A DNA stretch of 64,000 bases from TMED27 sp964350435 (GCA_964350435.1 CAYGJS010000005.1:28759-92758), one strand, 5' to 3'; numbered from the stretch's first letter, positions 13,547 through 22,800 are shown. Notes: generated from the sequence alone by a model not told the origin. Numbers and translations are program-made.

Positions 13547-16468
13547 CTATTGAGCAGCGTCTTTGTAATTATTCAGAAAATCTGAAAAGAGTTCGATCTC
13601 CGACACCACGGACATCAGGGTTTCGCGGTCGGCCAGCGCGGCGGTCTGACGGGCGCGGGTGATGACCTCGAAGACTTTGGCTTTGGGGGTCTGGCTCATG
13701 GCATCGGTGTATTTTTCGCGCATATTGGCGAGAGCGACGCGGTCGCTGGCGAGATTAAGCGCAACGGCGCGGCGCAGAATGAGGTCGGCATTGGCGGCGT
13801 CCAGTGGCCGCGTCAGGGATATATTCTGGTCCAGAATCACATCGCCCAGAGCCTCTGCGGCGTCATCCCAGTAATTGGCTTCCCATGCGATATCGGCGCG
13901 CAGGCGATTTATTTCGGCTGAGTTTTCAAGCTGGCCGAGCATGGCGAGGGATTGATCGGGGCGGCCTTCGAGGGACAGGGCGCGGGCGCGCAGCAAGGAT
14001 ATGGCTTTGTAGCGCGCGGGGGTGCGAAGTTCCTCGGGGAGTTCTTCAAGTTTGGTTGCGGCTCGGTTCAAAGCCGCAAGCGCGCCCGGTGCATCTTTAT
14101 CGAGCAAGCGAATGGCCGCGAGGCGGGTGCCCAGGCGCACGGCTTCTTCGCCGCCGTCGATGCGGTTGACTTCGCCGCCCAGAAGATCGGCGGCGCGGGT
14201 AAACATATCGGCGTTGGCAAGGTGTTCGGAGAGTTTTTCGACCACGCGGCGCCCCGTATCATCGGCGGGGAGCAGTTCGGAGAATTGATCATAGAGCGCG
14301 GCGGCGTCAGGGGGCGTAACCTTGGAAAGTTTTTCCTGATCCAGAAAAAGCCCGACGAATGTGGCACTCATGTTATCGGCGATGCGCTGTGACAGGCCGG
14401 TATTGGGCACAAACCCCGCGGCGTCGCGCATGATTTTAAGACCCTTGATATGCTGGCCGCTGTCGAAATAGGTTTTGCCGAGCCAGAAGCTGACCTGTGC
14501 CTCCAGTTCGTCGCCGCGCCAGGCGTAGCGCAGACGCTCCAGCCTATCAATCGCCTTGCCGTTGGGCAGTTTTTCCTGCTCCATCATCAGCCGGGTGAGC
14601 GCAAGGCCGGCCTTGACGCGGTAGAGGTCGTCCTTGCCTTTGGAGAGCGGCTCCCAGTATTTTTTGGTTTCTTCGAAATTTCCTTTTTGACGGAAGGCTT
14701 CACCTTTCAGGTAGCGCAAGGCGGCTTTTTGCGGCGCAGGAAGGGATTTATTGTCTTTTTCAACCAGATCAAGAAGGGTTTTGCCGAGCGGCACTTCGGC
14801 GTTTCTGAGCGCGATTTCGGCCAAAACGAGCGCGAGAGGATCGCGCAGACGCTGCGGGTAATCGTATAGAGCCGCGAGGCTTTGCGGTTTAGTCTTTGCG
14901 GCCTGTTCCCAGTCTCCCAGTGCCGCCAGAACATAAGCGCGCCATATTTGAATTTCAGATATGTCCTTGAGTTTGGGGTGGGATAAATCCCGGAAAGCAT
15001 CTTCGTTATGGCCGCTGAGGGCATCCGCCGCGCCGCGCAAGGACAGGAATTCTGGAGAGTCGACGAGGCTCGGCAGCTCCATTTGCGCGAATTGAATGAC
15101 GCCGAGGGCTTCAGGGCCCATGCCATTGGCGAGATAGGCTTTGGCGAGGGTCAGGAGGTTTTCGATTTTTGCCCCGTCGCTTGCGTCTTTGAGGCCGCTG
15201 AGCACTTCGTTGCGGTTTTCCTGTATGGCTTTGGGGCCGCCGAGTTGCCATTTGCCGAAGTCATAGATGCGGCGATCGGAGGTTTCGGCGAGCGAAGCGT
15301 CCACGGGTTTTTGCAGGCGTTCTTTTTCACGGGCTGCGGCATCGGCTTTGTCTTGCGATAGCAGTGCAAGACCTGAGGGTGCGCCGATTTCCACGCCGCC
15401 GCGAACAATTTTAATTTCAAGGTTATCGGTTTTGGGGACGATGGCCAGACCAATAGCGGAGGGCAGGACATCGAAATCGACGAAGCTGCGCGCGGGGCCC
15501 GCGAACTCACCAGAGTCTTCAACTGTGACGGCGTAGACGGTTTCTCCTGTGTAAGGATCAACCGATTTTACAACTTCACGTGCGGATTCCAGCGGCCACA
15601 TCAGTTTACCACTGCGCGGTTGGTCGGGCTGGACGGCATTGCGGATCGGTTCAATCGGATCTTTGGTTTTTTGGTCGGCAGAGAGCATGATACGCCAGAG
15701 AACGCCACCACCCTGCCCTTTTATGACCGCGCCTTTAGGCAGCGGCGCGTGGTAGATTTTGGCATTATCGGCGAAGGTTTCCTTGAAAGTTTTAAGGGTG
15801 TCGGCATTCGGGCCTGTCACTTGGGGGCTAAGGAGAATGTCGGTTTTGTCATTGACAATCCAGAGACGGCCTGCGTTTTCGAAGGCACTCATGCCGAAGG
15901 ACTGGGTCGAGGAGATGGCGATTGTGGTGGCTTTTTCTCCCGGTTTAAGCTGGATGATTTCGGCTTGCAGCTCCGCCTGAGGGGGCTGTTTCGGGGCGAG
16001 AGCGATTTGCGAAGGTGCCTCATTTGCCGCGACTTCAGGTTTGGTTTCGGTTTTTGTTTCGGGGGTTTTTAAGGCGAAGGTTTCAAATTTTTGCGCGCCG
16101 CCCGACGGGTTATAAATATCGATGATCACTTTATTGCCGACTTTGAGATCACGAGAAGCGGCCCCTTCTGCCGCCTTAATCAAAAGCGAGAGCGGGGTTT
16201 CGGACAGAACATCCAGCCCCGCGATATTGGGGACTGGGGTTTTCGCATCTGCGGCGTTTAGGGTGGCGGCTGAGGAGAATGTGAGTTTCAGACCCCCCGC
16301 CTGTTTTTCCAATGTATAGGTGACGGGGGTTTTCCAGTCAAAAACAAGGCGGGAATATTCGGCGTGCTGCCCTGTCCGCACAGCGACTTCAGCAGCAAAG
16401 CTCCTTGCAGCCATAAGCGGCGCGGCGGCCACAAGAGTTATAAAAAATGCTTTAAAAACAAAGACCCG
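13547..16468 (-). CDS. Large periplasmic TPR protein with AMIN-like N-terminus
   Basis: About 973 residues from ATG 16468 (the frame opens further upstream at a TTG, and 16489 is also possible; no start has a strong ribosome site). It begins with a signal peptide (FKAFFITLVAAAPLMAARSFAA), followed by a beta-rich stretch EVAVRTGQHAEYSRLVFDW that looks like an AMIN domain, and then a long region of helical TPR-like repeats (LKDASDGAKIENLLTLAKAYL, LRYLKGEAFRQKGNFEETKKYWEPL, EAQVSFWLGKTYFDSGQHIKGL). AMIN domains bind peptidoglycan or envelope structures. It closes the operon that contains two MotB-like proteins, so a periplasmic role around the motor is plausible. Convergent with fliP across 21 bases. 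Confidence 0.75.
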   Translation of the reverse strand, partial: RVFVFKAFFITLVAAAPLMAARSFAAEVAVRTGQHAEYSRLVFDWKTPVTYTLEKQAGGLKLTFSSAATLNAADAKTPVPNIAGLDVLSETPLSLLIKAAEGAASRDLKVGNKVIIDIYNPSGGAQKFETFALKTPETKTETKPEVAANEAPSQIALAPKQPPQAELQAEIIQLKPGEKATTIAISSTQSFGMSAFENAGRLWIVNDKTDILLSPQVTGPNADTLKTFKETFADNAKIYHAPLPKGAVIKGQGGGVLWRIMLSADQKTKDPIEPIRNAVQPDQPRSGKLMWPLESAREVVKSVDPYTGETVYAVTVEDSGEFAGPARSFVDFDVLPSAIGLAIVPKTDNLEIKIVRGGVEIGAPSGLALLSQDKADAAAREKERLQKPVDASLAETSDRRIYDFGKWQLGGPKAIQENRNEVLSGLKDASDGAKIENLLTLAKAYLANGMGPEALGVIQFAQMELPSLVDSPEFLSLRGAADALSGHNEDAFRDLSHPKLKDISEIQIWRAYVLAALGDWEQAAKTKPQSLAALYDYPQRLRDPLALVLAEIALRNAEVPLGKTLLDLVEKDNKSLPAPQKAALRYLKGEAFRQKGNFEETKKYWEPLSKGKDDLYRVKAGLALTRLMMEQEKLPNGKAIDRLERLRYAWRGDELEAQVSFWLGKTYFDSGQHIKGLKIMRDAAGFVPNTGLSQRIADNMSATFVGLFLDQEKLSKVTPPDAAALYDQFSELLPADDTGRRVVEKLSEHLANADMFTRAADLLGGEVNRIDGGEEAVRLGTRLAAIRLLDKDAPGALAALNRAATKLEELPEELRTPARYKAISLLRARALSLEGRPDQSLAMLGQLENSAEINRLRADIAWEANYWDDAAEALGDVILDQNISLTRPLDAANADLILRRAVALNLASDRVALANMREKYTDAMSQTPKAKVFEVITRARQTAALADRETLMSVVSEIELFSDFLNNYKDAAQ

Positions 16469-16563
16469 CATCGGAATAAACTGCCACATATAGGGGCAAA
16501 GGACAAGCAAGGACAGCGGGCGTTCGGGCTTATCCCGAGGGCATATTTTGTGAAGCTGCGGGG

Positions 16564-17358
16564 TTATTCGATGCCCATAAGCGTACGAAGGGCACCATCG
16601 TCTTTCATGATGATGATGTCCACGCGGCGAGCGAAGGCGAGGCGTTCGTCTTCGGTCATTTCGCCTTCGAGTTCATCATAACGGGCACTGGACAGCCCGT
16701 GGACATCGATTTCACGTTTATACCCTGCATTACGGAGGATGAAGGCAACCTGGGTGGCGCGGGCGAGCGAGAGTTCCCAGTTATTGAGGAAGGTTTCGCC
16801 GGTTGGCGGGCGCGGGTCGGCATGGCCGGAGATTTCGATACGGTTTTTAATGCGTGCCATGACGCCGCCGAGCTTGAAGAGAGCCTGTTTTCCTTGCGGT
16901 GAAACTTCGGCCCGCCCGCTTTCAAACAATAGATCTTGCGGCAGGGATACAATCAGATGATCGGTTTGTGGAATCAGTTTTACGTTCTTGAGGGTTTGAT
17001 CTTCACTGATAATATCGGCGATGACGGAGCGGAGATAACCGAGATTGAGGGCTTCGGTGAAGTCGAGTTTTTCGATGCTGATCGTATCTTGTGTGGCACT
17101 GTACCATTGCGGGCTGAATTCTCTCTGGAATTGGCGACTGATGGCGTTTGTCATTTCATCCCAGTCTTCTTCGACGGGGACGCTCATGGAATAGAGCAGC
17201 ACGAAGAAGGTGAGCATCAGTGCCATAACGTCGGTAAAGGTGATAAGCCAGAGATAGCTGGCGGGAGGGTCTTCGGGGGTCATGGGTTTGCGCTCCATGA
17301 TCCGTTCATAAATAACTTCGGGCGAATCGTCTGATTCGGTCTGTGTGCTGTCCGACAT
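16564..17358 (-). CDS. motB: MotB-like stator protein with OmpA-type peptidoglycan-binding domain
   Basis: A 264-residue protein with one membrane helix near residues 38-58 (LITFTDVMALMLTFFVLLYS). Asp43 is at the position of the proton-carrying Asp of MotB. The C-terminal OmpA domain contains ISGHADPRPPTGETFLNNWELSLARA, the peptidoglycan-binding signature of MotB. With MotA it would form the torque-generating stator. Its start codon directly abuts the stop of the preceding MotB-like gene. The motA gene lies far away at 54270-55139 on the other strand. It could be called OmpA-family until tested. Confidence 0.85.
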   Translation of the reverse strand: MSDSTQTESDDSPEVIYERIMERKPMTPEDPPASYLWLITFTDVMALMLTFFVLLYSMSVPVEEDWDEMTNAISRQFQREFSPQWYSATQDTISIEKLDFTEALNLGYLRSVIADIISEDQTLKNVKLIPQTDHLIVSLPQDLLFESGRAEVSPQGKQALFKLGGVMARIKNRIEISGHADPRPPTGETFLNNWELSLARATQVAFILRNAGYKREIDVHGLSSARYDELEGEMTEDERLAFARRVDIIIMKDDGALRTLMGIE

Positions 17359-18027
17359 TTACGTGCCCTCTCTGATTTTATTCAGCAACGGATTGAAGGG
17401 TTCATAACGGAGGAAGAATAGATCGACCATACCGTCATCGCCGCCTTTTAGCCCCGTTTCGAGGAGCTTTTTTTCGAGGCCGGCCTGTTCGAGGACCCCT
17501 GCTATGCGGGAGATGCGGCGGGAAATATCGGGGAGCTGGCTATCGTTATTGGCCAGTGCCAGAGCCGGAGCACTCCGCAAATTCACCATCATTTTCATTT
17601 TTGTCATTGTGCCGTTTTCTTTTGCATCGAGCAGCGAAATCAGTGTTGGGACAAAGATGCTCTGGCGGGGTTCGCCCGTATTTGACTTTACAAGGCCGGT
17701 GGTGGTTTGTTTTTCGAACTCCTCAAAGCTCATGCGAATATGCATCACGGTGCCAAGGCGGTTTTGCGTCGCTTCTATACCGGTGATTTCAGTTTCGAAC
17801 AGGCCTTGGAGTTTATCCATCGTCGTGCCTTTACGCAGGGCTTCTGTAGTTTGCGCGGCTTTAGACGGGGCGTCGCGATCTTCGCGATCTTCGGTCGAAA
17901 AGGCGAGAGACAGAGAGTTCAAAATCGGGCTGGATTTCTTTATTTCAAAGTTAGACAGGCTGTTGAGGACGATAAAGAACGACAGCAGCATAATAAACAT
18001 CGACAGACCGAGAAATTGATTGGCCAT
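17359..18027 (-). CDS. MotB-like membrane protein without the channel aspartate
   Basis: A 222-residue protein with an N-terminal membrane helix (FLGLSMFIMLLSFFIVLNSLSNF, residues 5-27) placed as in MotB but with no Asp in it. The rest is a soluble, presumably periplasmic domain (LISLLDAKENGTMTKMKMMVNLRS, DISRRISRIAGVLEQAGLEKKLL) that may be a degenerate OmpA-like fold, lacking the usual GHTD/NxxLSxxRA motif. It is followed without a gap by the true MotB-like gene. I infer a partner or accessory of the stator. The assignment rests mainly on size, topology and context. Confidence 0.65.
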   Translation of the reverse strand: MANQFLGLSMFIMLLSFFIVLNSLSNFEIKKSSPILNSLSLAFSTEDREDRDAPSKAAQTTEALRKGTTMDKLQGLFETEITGIEATQNRLGTVMHIRMSFEEFEKQTTTGLVKSNTGEPRQSIFVPTLISLLDAKENGTMTKMKMMVNLRSAPALALANNDSQLPDISRRISRIAGVLEQAGLEKKLLETGLKGGDDGMVDLFFLRYEPFNPLLNKIREGT

Positions 18028-18112
18028 AGGCTTAGATCCTTACCCTTTTATAGTAACAGGGTTGGGCGCGGATGGAAAAAAGTTTTTGAGGACCGAAGCA
18101 AAACGAAGTCTT

Positions 18113-18706
18113 TTAGAAATCTTCGAGAAGTTTATCGATGTCTTCCTGAGAGATTGCGTTGGACGGCAACTGTGGGCCGTTGAGAAGAGCCGCGTCACCG
18201 GTTTTTTCTTCTCTGACGGGGCCTGCCCCTCCCTCTCCGGTACCTTTTTCCGAGAGTATGCCGACAAGCATGTGGACCTTTTCCTCAATCGTTTTAAGGG
18301 TGGTCACTACCTTTGTGATGCGTTGCCCCGTTATGTCCTGAAATGAACAGGCTTCGTAGACTTTTGTCACTTCGTTGTTGATGGCATCACCATGGGCGCC
18401 GCCTACGGCCATGGCATTTTCCATGATGATGTCGCAGGCATCCATAATCGAATTCGTTGCCTCGGCCGTAGAGGCCACGACGGCGTCAAGTTCATCCGTT
18501 GCGGTGGGGATATGGGTCTCATTGATATCGGCAGGACGCATTGCGCCAAGTTCGGCGCGGGCTTCTTCGATAATTTTTTGCAGTTCTTTTATTTCTCTGG
18601 CAATGCTTTGACGGCTTTCGTCCTCGGCGTGCTCAACCTTTGAAAGAACAGAGTTTATCAGCTTTATGACCTTGTCACGACCATATTCAGGAGAAGGATT
18701 GCCCAT
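18113..18706 (-). CDS. cheZ: Chemotaxis phosphatase CheZ
   Basis: CheZ dephosphorylates CheY-P. The 197-residue protein is mostly a long helical hairpin and carries the family signature ACSFQDITGQRITKVV (QDITGQR at residues 123-129), where the Asp and Gln act on CheY-P. It ends in ISQEDIDKLLEDF (185-197), the usual C-terminal CheY-binding helix. A Gly/Pro-rich linker joins them. It lies 22 bases downstream of cheY. Confidence 0.9.
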   Translation of the reverse strand: MGNPSPEYGRDKVIKLINSVLSKVEHAEDESRQSIAREIKELQKIIEEARAELGAMRPADINETHIPTATDELDAVVASTAEATNSIMDACDIIMENAMAVGGAHGDAINNEVTKVYEACSFQDITGQRITKVVTTLKTIEEKVHMLVGILSEKGTGEGGAGPVREEKTGDAALLNGPQLPSNAISQEDIDKLLEDF

Positions 18707-18728
18707 TGTTTTTTTTCCTTAATCTTAT

Positions 18729-19121
18729 TTAAAACTCACCCAGAACAGCGGTCATTTTTGTCTTCAGGGTTTCGGCGTTAAAGGGCTTGACGATGTAGTT
18801 GTTTACGCCCGATTTTTTAGCCTCAATCACGTTTTCGGTTTTTGACTCTGCGGTTACCATTATAAAGGGGGTTCTCTGGTAAGAGGCCCCTTCCGCGCCG
18901 CGAATATTGCGAAGAAACTCGATGCCCGTTACAGGCTCCATATTCCAGTCAGAAATTATTAAACCGTATTTTTTCTGTTTAACCATGTCAAAAGCCATAC
19001 CGCCGTCTGTCGCTTCGTCAATATTGTTGAAGCCCAGTTGTTTCAAAAGGTTCTTAATAATCCGGAGCATCGTATTGTAATCATCGACGATCAGGATACT
19101 CATATTCTTATCAACGGCCAC
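18729..19121 (-). CDS. cheY: Response regulator CheY
   Basis: A 130-residue single receiver domain. Key residues are visible: the acidic pair in ILIVDDYNTM, phospho-acceptor Asp in GLIISDWNMEPVTG, Thr in FIMVTAESK, and Lys in NYIVKPFNAETL. Phosphorylated CheY binds the flagellar switch. It is next to cheZ and in the fliM/fliL motor operon, which supports CheY rather than another single-domain regulator. Confidence 0.92.
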   Translation of the reverse strand: MAVDKNMSILIVDDYNTMLRIIKNLLKQLGFNNIDEATDGGMAFDMVKQKKYGLIISDWNMEPVTGIEFLRNIRGAEGASYQRTPFIMVTAESKTENVIEAKKSGVNNYIVKPFNAETLKTKMTAVLGEF

Positions 19122-19199
19122 TTTGGTTTCTCCTTTTGCTGCCTGTTTTGATCCGGGTTGCCCTTGGGAGAGGGCGCGAAGTTCTTATTTTAAACATGA

Positions 19200-19213
19200 A
19201 AGCGTTAACGCTT
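19200..19213. promoter_or_regulatory. Perfect 14-bp palindrome upstream of cheY
   Basis: AAGCGTTAACGCTT lies 79 bases upstream of cheY, in the 189-base gap behind motE. The right side (TTAACGCTTCGTAAG) is one base away from a TTAA-N7-TTAA CtrA-type site. It may be an operator for cheY/cheZ; no clear -35/-10 was identified. Confidence 0.35.
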
Positions 19214-19310
19214 CGTAAGCAAATCAAGTTTAGGGTAAAACGCAGAAAAATAATATTCATACAGTAGCGGAATACACGCGAATGCGGAAGACTCTATCGA
19301 CAGAAAGCCG

Positions 19311-20129
19311 TTAATTGCCCGGAAGAGGTGGCAAAGTCTTTTCTTCGGCAAGCATTATGGTTACGGTGCGGGCGCGCTCCGGGTTCATATTCGCCAAAAT
19401 CGGAGACATTTTTCGCTCGCTCATCCGTGACATGACGGACACCAGAACATCGAGATCGAGGGTATCAAAAATGCGGGCTGCGTCTTTGGGTTTCATGCCC
19501 TCATAGACTTTCACGAGGCTGGCGATGCGGTTCATTTCTTCTTCGGATTGTTTGCCGAGGAGGCCTTCGATTTCATCGCGGAGTTTTTTCATTTCCTGGT
19601 ACTTGCGATCGAGCTCCTGTTCCGCGGCCTTGAGAAGGGCTTCACGGGTGGTGAGCGCTTTTTCTTTTTCGTCCATTTCCAAGCGGCGTTTGGTCATATC
19701 GTCGAACATTTCCTGACGCACGGATGAATATTCGAATTCTTCGTCGCTGGCGTCGCGCCATTCGATCGCCGGTTTATCGGGGTCTTTTTTCTCTGTCTCT
19801 TCTTTTGCTTCGCCTGTCATTTCGCCTTTAACCTCTTCACCCTCTTTCATTTCAGACTCTGGCGGTATCGGCGGAGTATCATCGGCAACGATGAGGTCAT
19901 CTTTACCAAGGCCATCTGTAAATATTTCGGTTTTGCGGGGGTCTTTTTCGGGAACGGCCTCTTCGCCTTCGGCAGTGTCACCGTGATCGTCTTTTTTTGC
20001 TTCAGAGGCCGCGAAAGCCGCGCCGGAAATTTGTTTGACGCCGATTCCAAACTCCACAAGGCGGACGGAAAAAGCCATCATCGCAACGATGACCAAAATG
20101 GGTATCACTTTAATCTGCTGCATATTCAT
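19311..20129 (-). CDS. motE: MotE-like motor protein
   Basis: A 272-residue protein with an N-terminal membrane/signal segment (VIPILVIVAMMAFSVRLVEFGIG), a long acidic linker rich in Glu, Asp and Lys, a coiled coil (EKEKALTTREALLKAAEQELDRKYQEMKKL-type heptads, roughly 155-195) and a C-terminal MgtE_N-like domain: VKVYEGMKPKDAARIFDTLDLDVLVSVMSRMSERKMSPILANM. In alphaproteobacteria such MotE proteins are periplasmic chaperones that stabilise MotC and link it to the motor. It is 2 bases after the DUF6468 gene. Confidence 0.85.
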   Translation of the reverse strand: MNMQQIKVIPILVIVAMMAFSVRLVEFGIGVKQISGAAFAASEAKKDDHGDTAEGEEAVPEKDPRKTEIFTDGLGKDDLIVADDTPPIPPESEMKEGEEVKGEMTGEAKEETEKKDPDKPAIEWRDASDEEFEYSSVRQEMFDDMTKRRLEMDEKEKALTTREALLKAAEQELDRKYQEMKKLRDEIEGLLGKQSEEEMNRIASLVKVYEGMKPKDAARIFDTLDLDVLVSVMSRMSERKMSPILANMNPERARTVTIMLAEEKTLPPLPGN

Positions 20130-20131
20130 AC

Positions 20132-20686
20132 TTATTTGCGCCCTCCGGAGGCTTTTTTGTTCTTCTGCAAGGCGTTATAGAGATCTTTTTCCGCCTGGCT
20201 GGAGAATGATTTTCCAGGGGCTGTGTCGTCGTCATCCGTATCGCGATCCTGAATAAAGAAGGACGGGGCTCTCATGCTGTCTTCGGGTTCTTCGTCTATC
20301 ATTTCGTCGTCGTTATCATAATCGTTGTCTTCGCGGTGTGGCGCCGGCGCGGCGCGGCGCGAATTGGAAGCGAGTTTTTCGAGACGTCCGGCCATGGCGT
20401 TGCTGGCTTCGTTGATCATTTTCAATTCTTCGGCCATTTTGCGGGAGTCGTGCAGCACACCGTCCAGATTATCAGCCGCGGCGTTACTGGCGTTCTTTAG
20501 ACCGGAGATGGCGTTTTGCGCCTTGTCTATATTCTGGCTTAACTGCACGATTAATTCCTTGAGTTCATTGCGGTTGTTGCGAAAGTTTTCCAGGCTTCGG
20601 GTCAGGCGCATCGCGTAAAGTATAGTTCCGGCCAATGCGGCCAAGACCACAAAATCCATTACAACATTTAAAATCGCAGCACTCAT
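20132..20686 (-). CDS. DUF6468-type membrane protein of flagellar operons
   Basis: A 184-residue protein from ATG 20686, chosen because AGGAG sits 5 bases upstream; an upstream GTG in frame would lie within that ribosome site. It has one N-terminal membrane helix (VVMDFVVLAALAGTILYAMRL), then a helical region NRNELKELIVQLSQNIDKAQNAISGLKNASNAAADNL, and a charged, disordered tail. The pattern matches the DUF6468 proteins found in alphaproteobacterial flagellar clusters. Function unknown; it lies between fliM and motE. Confidence 0.8.
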   Translation of the reverse strand: MSAAILNVVMDFVVLAALAGTILYAMRLTRSLENFRNNRNELKELIVQLSQNIDKAQNAISGLKNASNAAADNLDGVLHDSRKMAEELKMINEASNAMAGRLEKLASNSRRAAPAPHREDNDYDNDDEMIDEEPEDSMRAPSFFIQDRDTDDDDTAPGKSFSSQAEKDLYNALQKNKKASGGRK

Positions 20687-20720
20687 GATCACTCCTTTTA
20701 GTTACGCAAACGCAGTTCAA

Positions 20721-21833
20721 TTATTGGTCGTCGTTTTCTTCGGGTTCCAGATATTCCTCGATTTGGACGGCGATATTATCCTGTTTTTGGCCGACAGGTC
20801 CGCGGAACATCGGGAAATGGCCGCAGCGCAGCTCAAGCTCCTGTTCCTTGCGGGTGCTGAACATTACAGTGGTGCCGATTTTCCAGTTCAGCATTTGGCC
20901 AAGGGGGATAATTTTTTCGCCCAGGATGGCCTGAAGCTGGATATCAGTTTTATAGAGTTCGTGTGTCAGGTGGTTTTCCCAGATTGAGTCGCGGCCGAAT
21001 TTTTCGCCCATAAACATTTGCAGGAGAAGCTCGCGGATCGGCTCCAGTGTCGCGTATGGAATCAGGACTTCCGCACGCCCGCCGCGATCCCCCATATCGA
21101 CGCGCAGGCGCGCAAGCACACAGGCATTGCCGCTTTGAGATATGGTGGCGAAGCGCGGGTTAGTTTCCATGCGATCGAGGTTAAAACTTACGGGGGAAAG
21201 CGGATCAAAGGCCGAGGACAAATCCCCCAGCGCCACGGCGACCATTTTTTCCACCAGTTTGGTTTCGATTGTGGTGTAGGGGCGTCCCTCGACGCGAATG
21301 GCAGGCGTACCTTTTCTGCCGCCCAGAAGAACATCAACGATAGAATAGATCAGGGCACTGTCGGTTACGAACAGGCCGTTATCGTCCCATTCTTCCGCCT
21401 TGAAAACCGAGAGCATCGCCGGCAAAGGAATCGAGTTCATATAATCGCCGAAGCGCACAGTGGAGACCTGATCGAGAGAAACCTCGACGTTATCGGAGGT
21501 GAGATTGCGCAAGGACGTGGACATCAGGCGAACAAGGCGGTCGAACACGATGTCGAGCATCGGCAGGCGTTCATAGTTGACCATGGCCGAGTTGATCAGC
21601 GCCATGACCCCCGAGGTTTCGCCCATATCATTGTCATCATCGAAACCGAGGAGCGAATCAATTTCATCCTGATTGAGGATGCGGGTGCCGCCCTCGTCCT
21701 CGTGCATATTTTCAAAAGCGGCATCGTCATCGTCTGCAACATCTGGCTGCTCGTCGGACATGGATTCCCATTGCTCCATCACAGCCTTTTCTTCGTCGCT
21801 CATTTTTTCGAGTTCTTCGGTGGTATCACTCAT
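20721..21833 (-). CDS. fliM: Flagellar switch protein FliM
   Basis: FliM is the middle C-ring protein that receives CheY-P. The 370-residue protein carries the CheY-binding peptide ILNQDEIDSLLGF, the middle domain (LPMLDIVFDRLVRLMSTSLRNLTSDNVEV, plus VPYATLEPIRE-like LIPYATLEPIRELLLQMF) and the C-terminal SpoA domain (IQLQAILGEKIIPLGQMLNWKIG). Unusually the CheY-binding peptide begins at residue 52, after a very acidic extension; FliM normally starts with it. An internal start at Met43 would restore the normal layout. It is downstream of fliL. Confidence 0.95.
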   Translation of the reverse strand: MSDTTEELEKMSDEEKAVMEQWESMSDEQPDVADDDDAAFENMHEDEGGTRILNQDEIDSLLGFDDDNDMGETSGVMALINSAMVNYERLPMLDIVFDRLVRLMSTSLRNLTSDNVEVSLDQVSTVRFGDYMNSIPLPAMLSVFKAEEWDDNGLFVTDSALIYSIVDVLLGGRKGTPAIRVEGRPYTTIETKLVEKMVAVALGDLSSAFDPLSPVSFNLDRMETNPRFATISQSGNACVLARLRVDMGDRGGRAEVLIPYATLEPIRELLLQMFMGEKFGRDSIWENHLTHELYKTDIQLQAILGEKIIPLGQMLNWKIGTTVMFSTRKEQELELRCGHFPMFRGPVGQKQDNIAVQIEEYLEPEENDDQ

Positions 21834-21919
21834 GTCTTGTTCACTATTACATTCGTTTTTAAACCATTATTCCCTGAACCTTCAGGAATGCAATTTTTAT
21901 GCCTACAGACAGTATACCA

Positions 21920-22591
21920 TTATTGAATCAAAATTTCCTGAAACAGTACGTCTTTGATTTTCGCTGGCGCGGCGGCCTGATTTACCCGCCAGAGGAGTTC
22001 CATCTGGAGGCGATAAATCCCCGCAGAGCCGCGCAGGTCACGGACGCGGAGTTCCCGAAGATAGGTCTGAAACTGGTCGATAACCTTGGGCACGGCCTCA
22101 GTGACTTTGGCATGGTCGGCGGGCGATTTCAGTTCAAGCTGGACGCTCAGGCGTAAGTAGCGCGGCGTGCCATCATCGGTGTTCAGATTAATAATCATGG
22201 TTGGAATAACAACAAATTTTCCGCCCTCTATGGGTTTGCCGTGACTGTCTACGGCGCCATGTCCATCATCTGCGGCCGCGCCATGATCGTCTCCGCCTTC
22301 TTCATGTTCGCCGTCCTCGTATTCATCACCGTGCTCACCGCCATCTTCACCGTGTCCTTCGCCATGCGCGTCGCCATGTTCGCCGTCCTTTTTTGCATCC
22401 TCGGCAGGTTTTTCAATCCCGAGAAGCGGATCGAGCAGCCCCATGAAATACGCACCCGCGCCGCCGCCAATCAACAGCAGGAGAACGCCGCCGATAATGA
22501 TAAACAGCTTTTTCTTACTGCCGCCGCCTTCTTCCGCGCCGTCATGACCTTCGGTGTTTTCGTTTTCTTGGGCTTCTTCTTCATCGGACAT
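21920..22591 (-). CDS. fliL: Flagellar basal body protein FliL with His/acid-rich linker
   Basis: FliL is a single-pass protein that rings the stators. The start is taken at ATG 22591, which has AAGGAAA upstream, giving 223 residues. There is a membrane helix at about 28-50 (KLFIIIGGVLLLLIGGGAGAYF) and a periplasmic stomatin-like C-domain (TPRYLRLSVQLELKSPADHAKVTEAVPKVIDQFQTYLREL). Residues 68-118 between them are an unusual run of Gly, Asp, Glu and eight His, which may bind metal. First gene of the minus-strand motor operon; its promoter should lie in 22592-22888. Confidence 0.93.
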   Translation of the reverse strand: MSDEEEAQENENTEGHDGAEEGGGSKKKLFIIIGGVLLLLIGGGAGAYFMGLLDPLLGIEKPAEDAKKDGEHGDAHGEGHGEDGGEHGDEYEDGEHEEGGDDHGAAADDGHGAVDSHGKPIEGGKFVVIPTMIINLNTDDGTPRYLRLSVQLELKSPADHAKVTEAVPKVIDQFQTYLRELRVRDLRGSAGIYRLQMELLWRVNQAAAPAKIKDVLFQEILIQ

Positions 22592-22800
22592 GGTGATTTT
22601 CCTTAACGGATTGAATGACAAGAATAATATAGAGCAAAACTTGGGCTTCGTCTAATGCCTGTTGTGGATATGGGCCAAGCTATGCACACGGTAAAAACTG
22701 CCCTTGAGGCCGAAAGAGTCCCCGCAAAGCGTGACTGAGATTCAGTTTTGTGCCTTTGCCGCGTGGCTTCAACGCCTTGAAACAAAACAAATATTGAACT

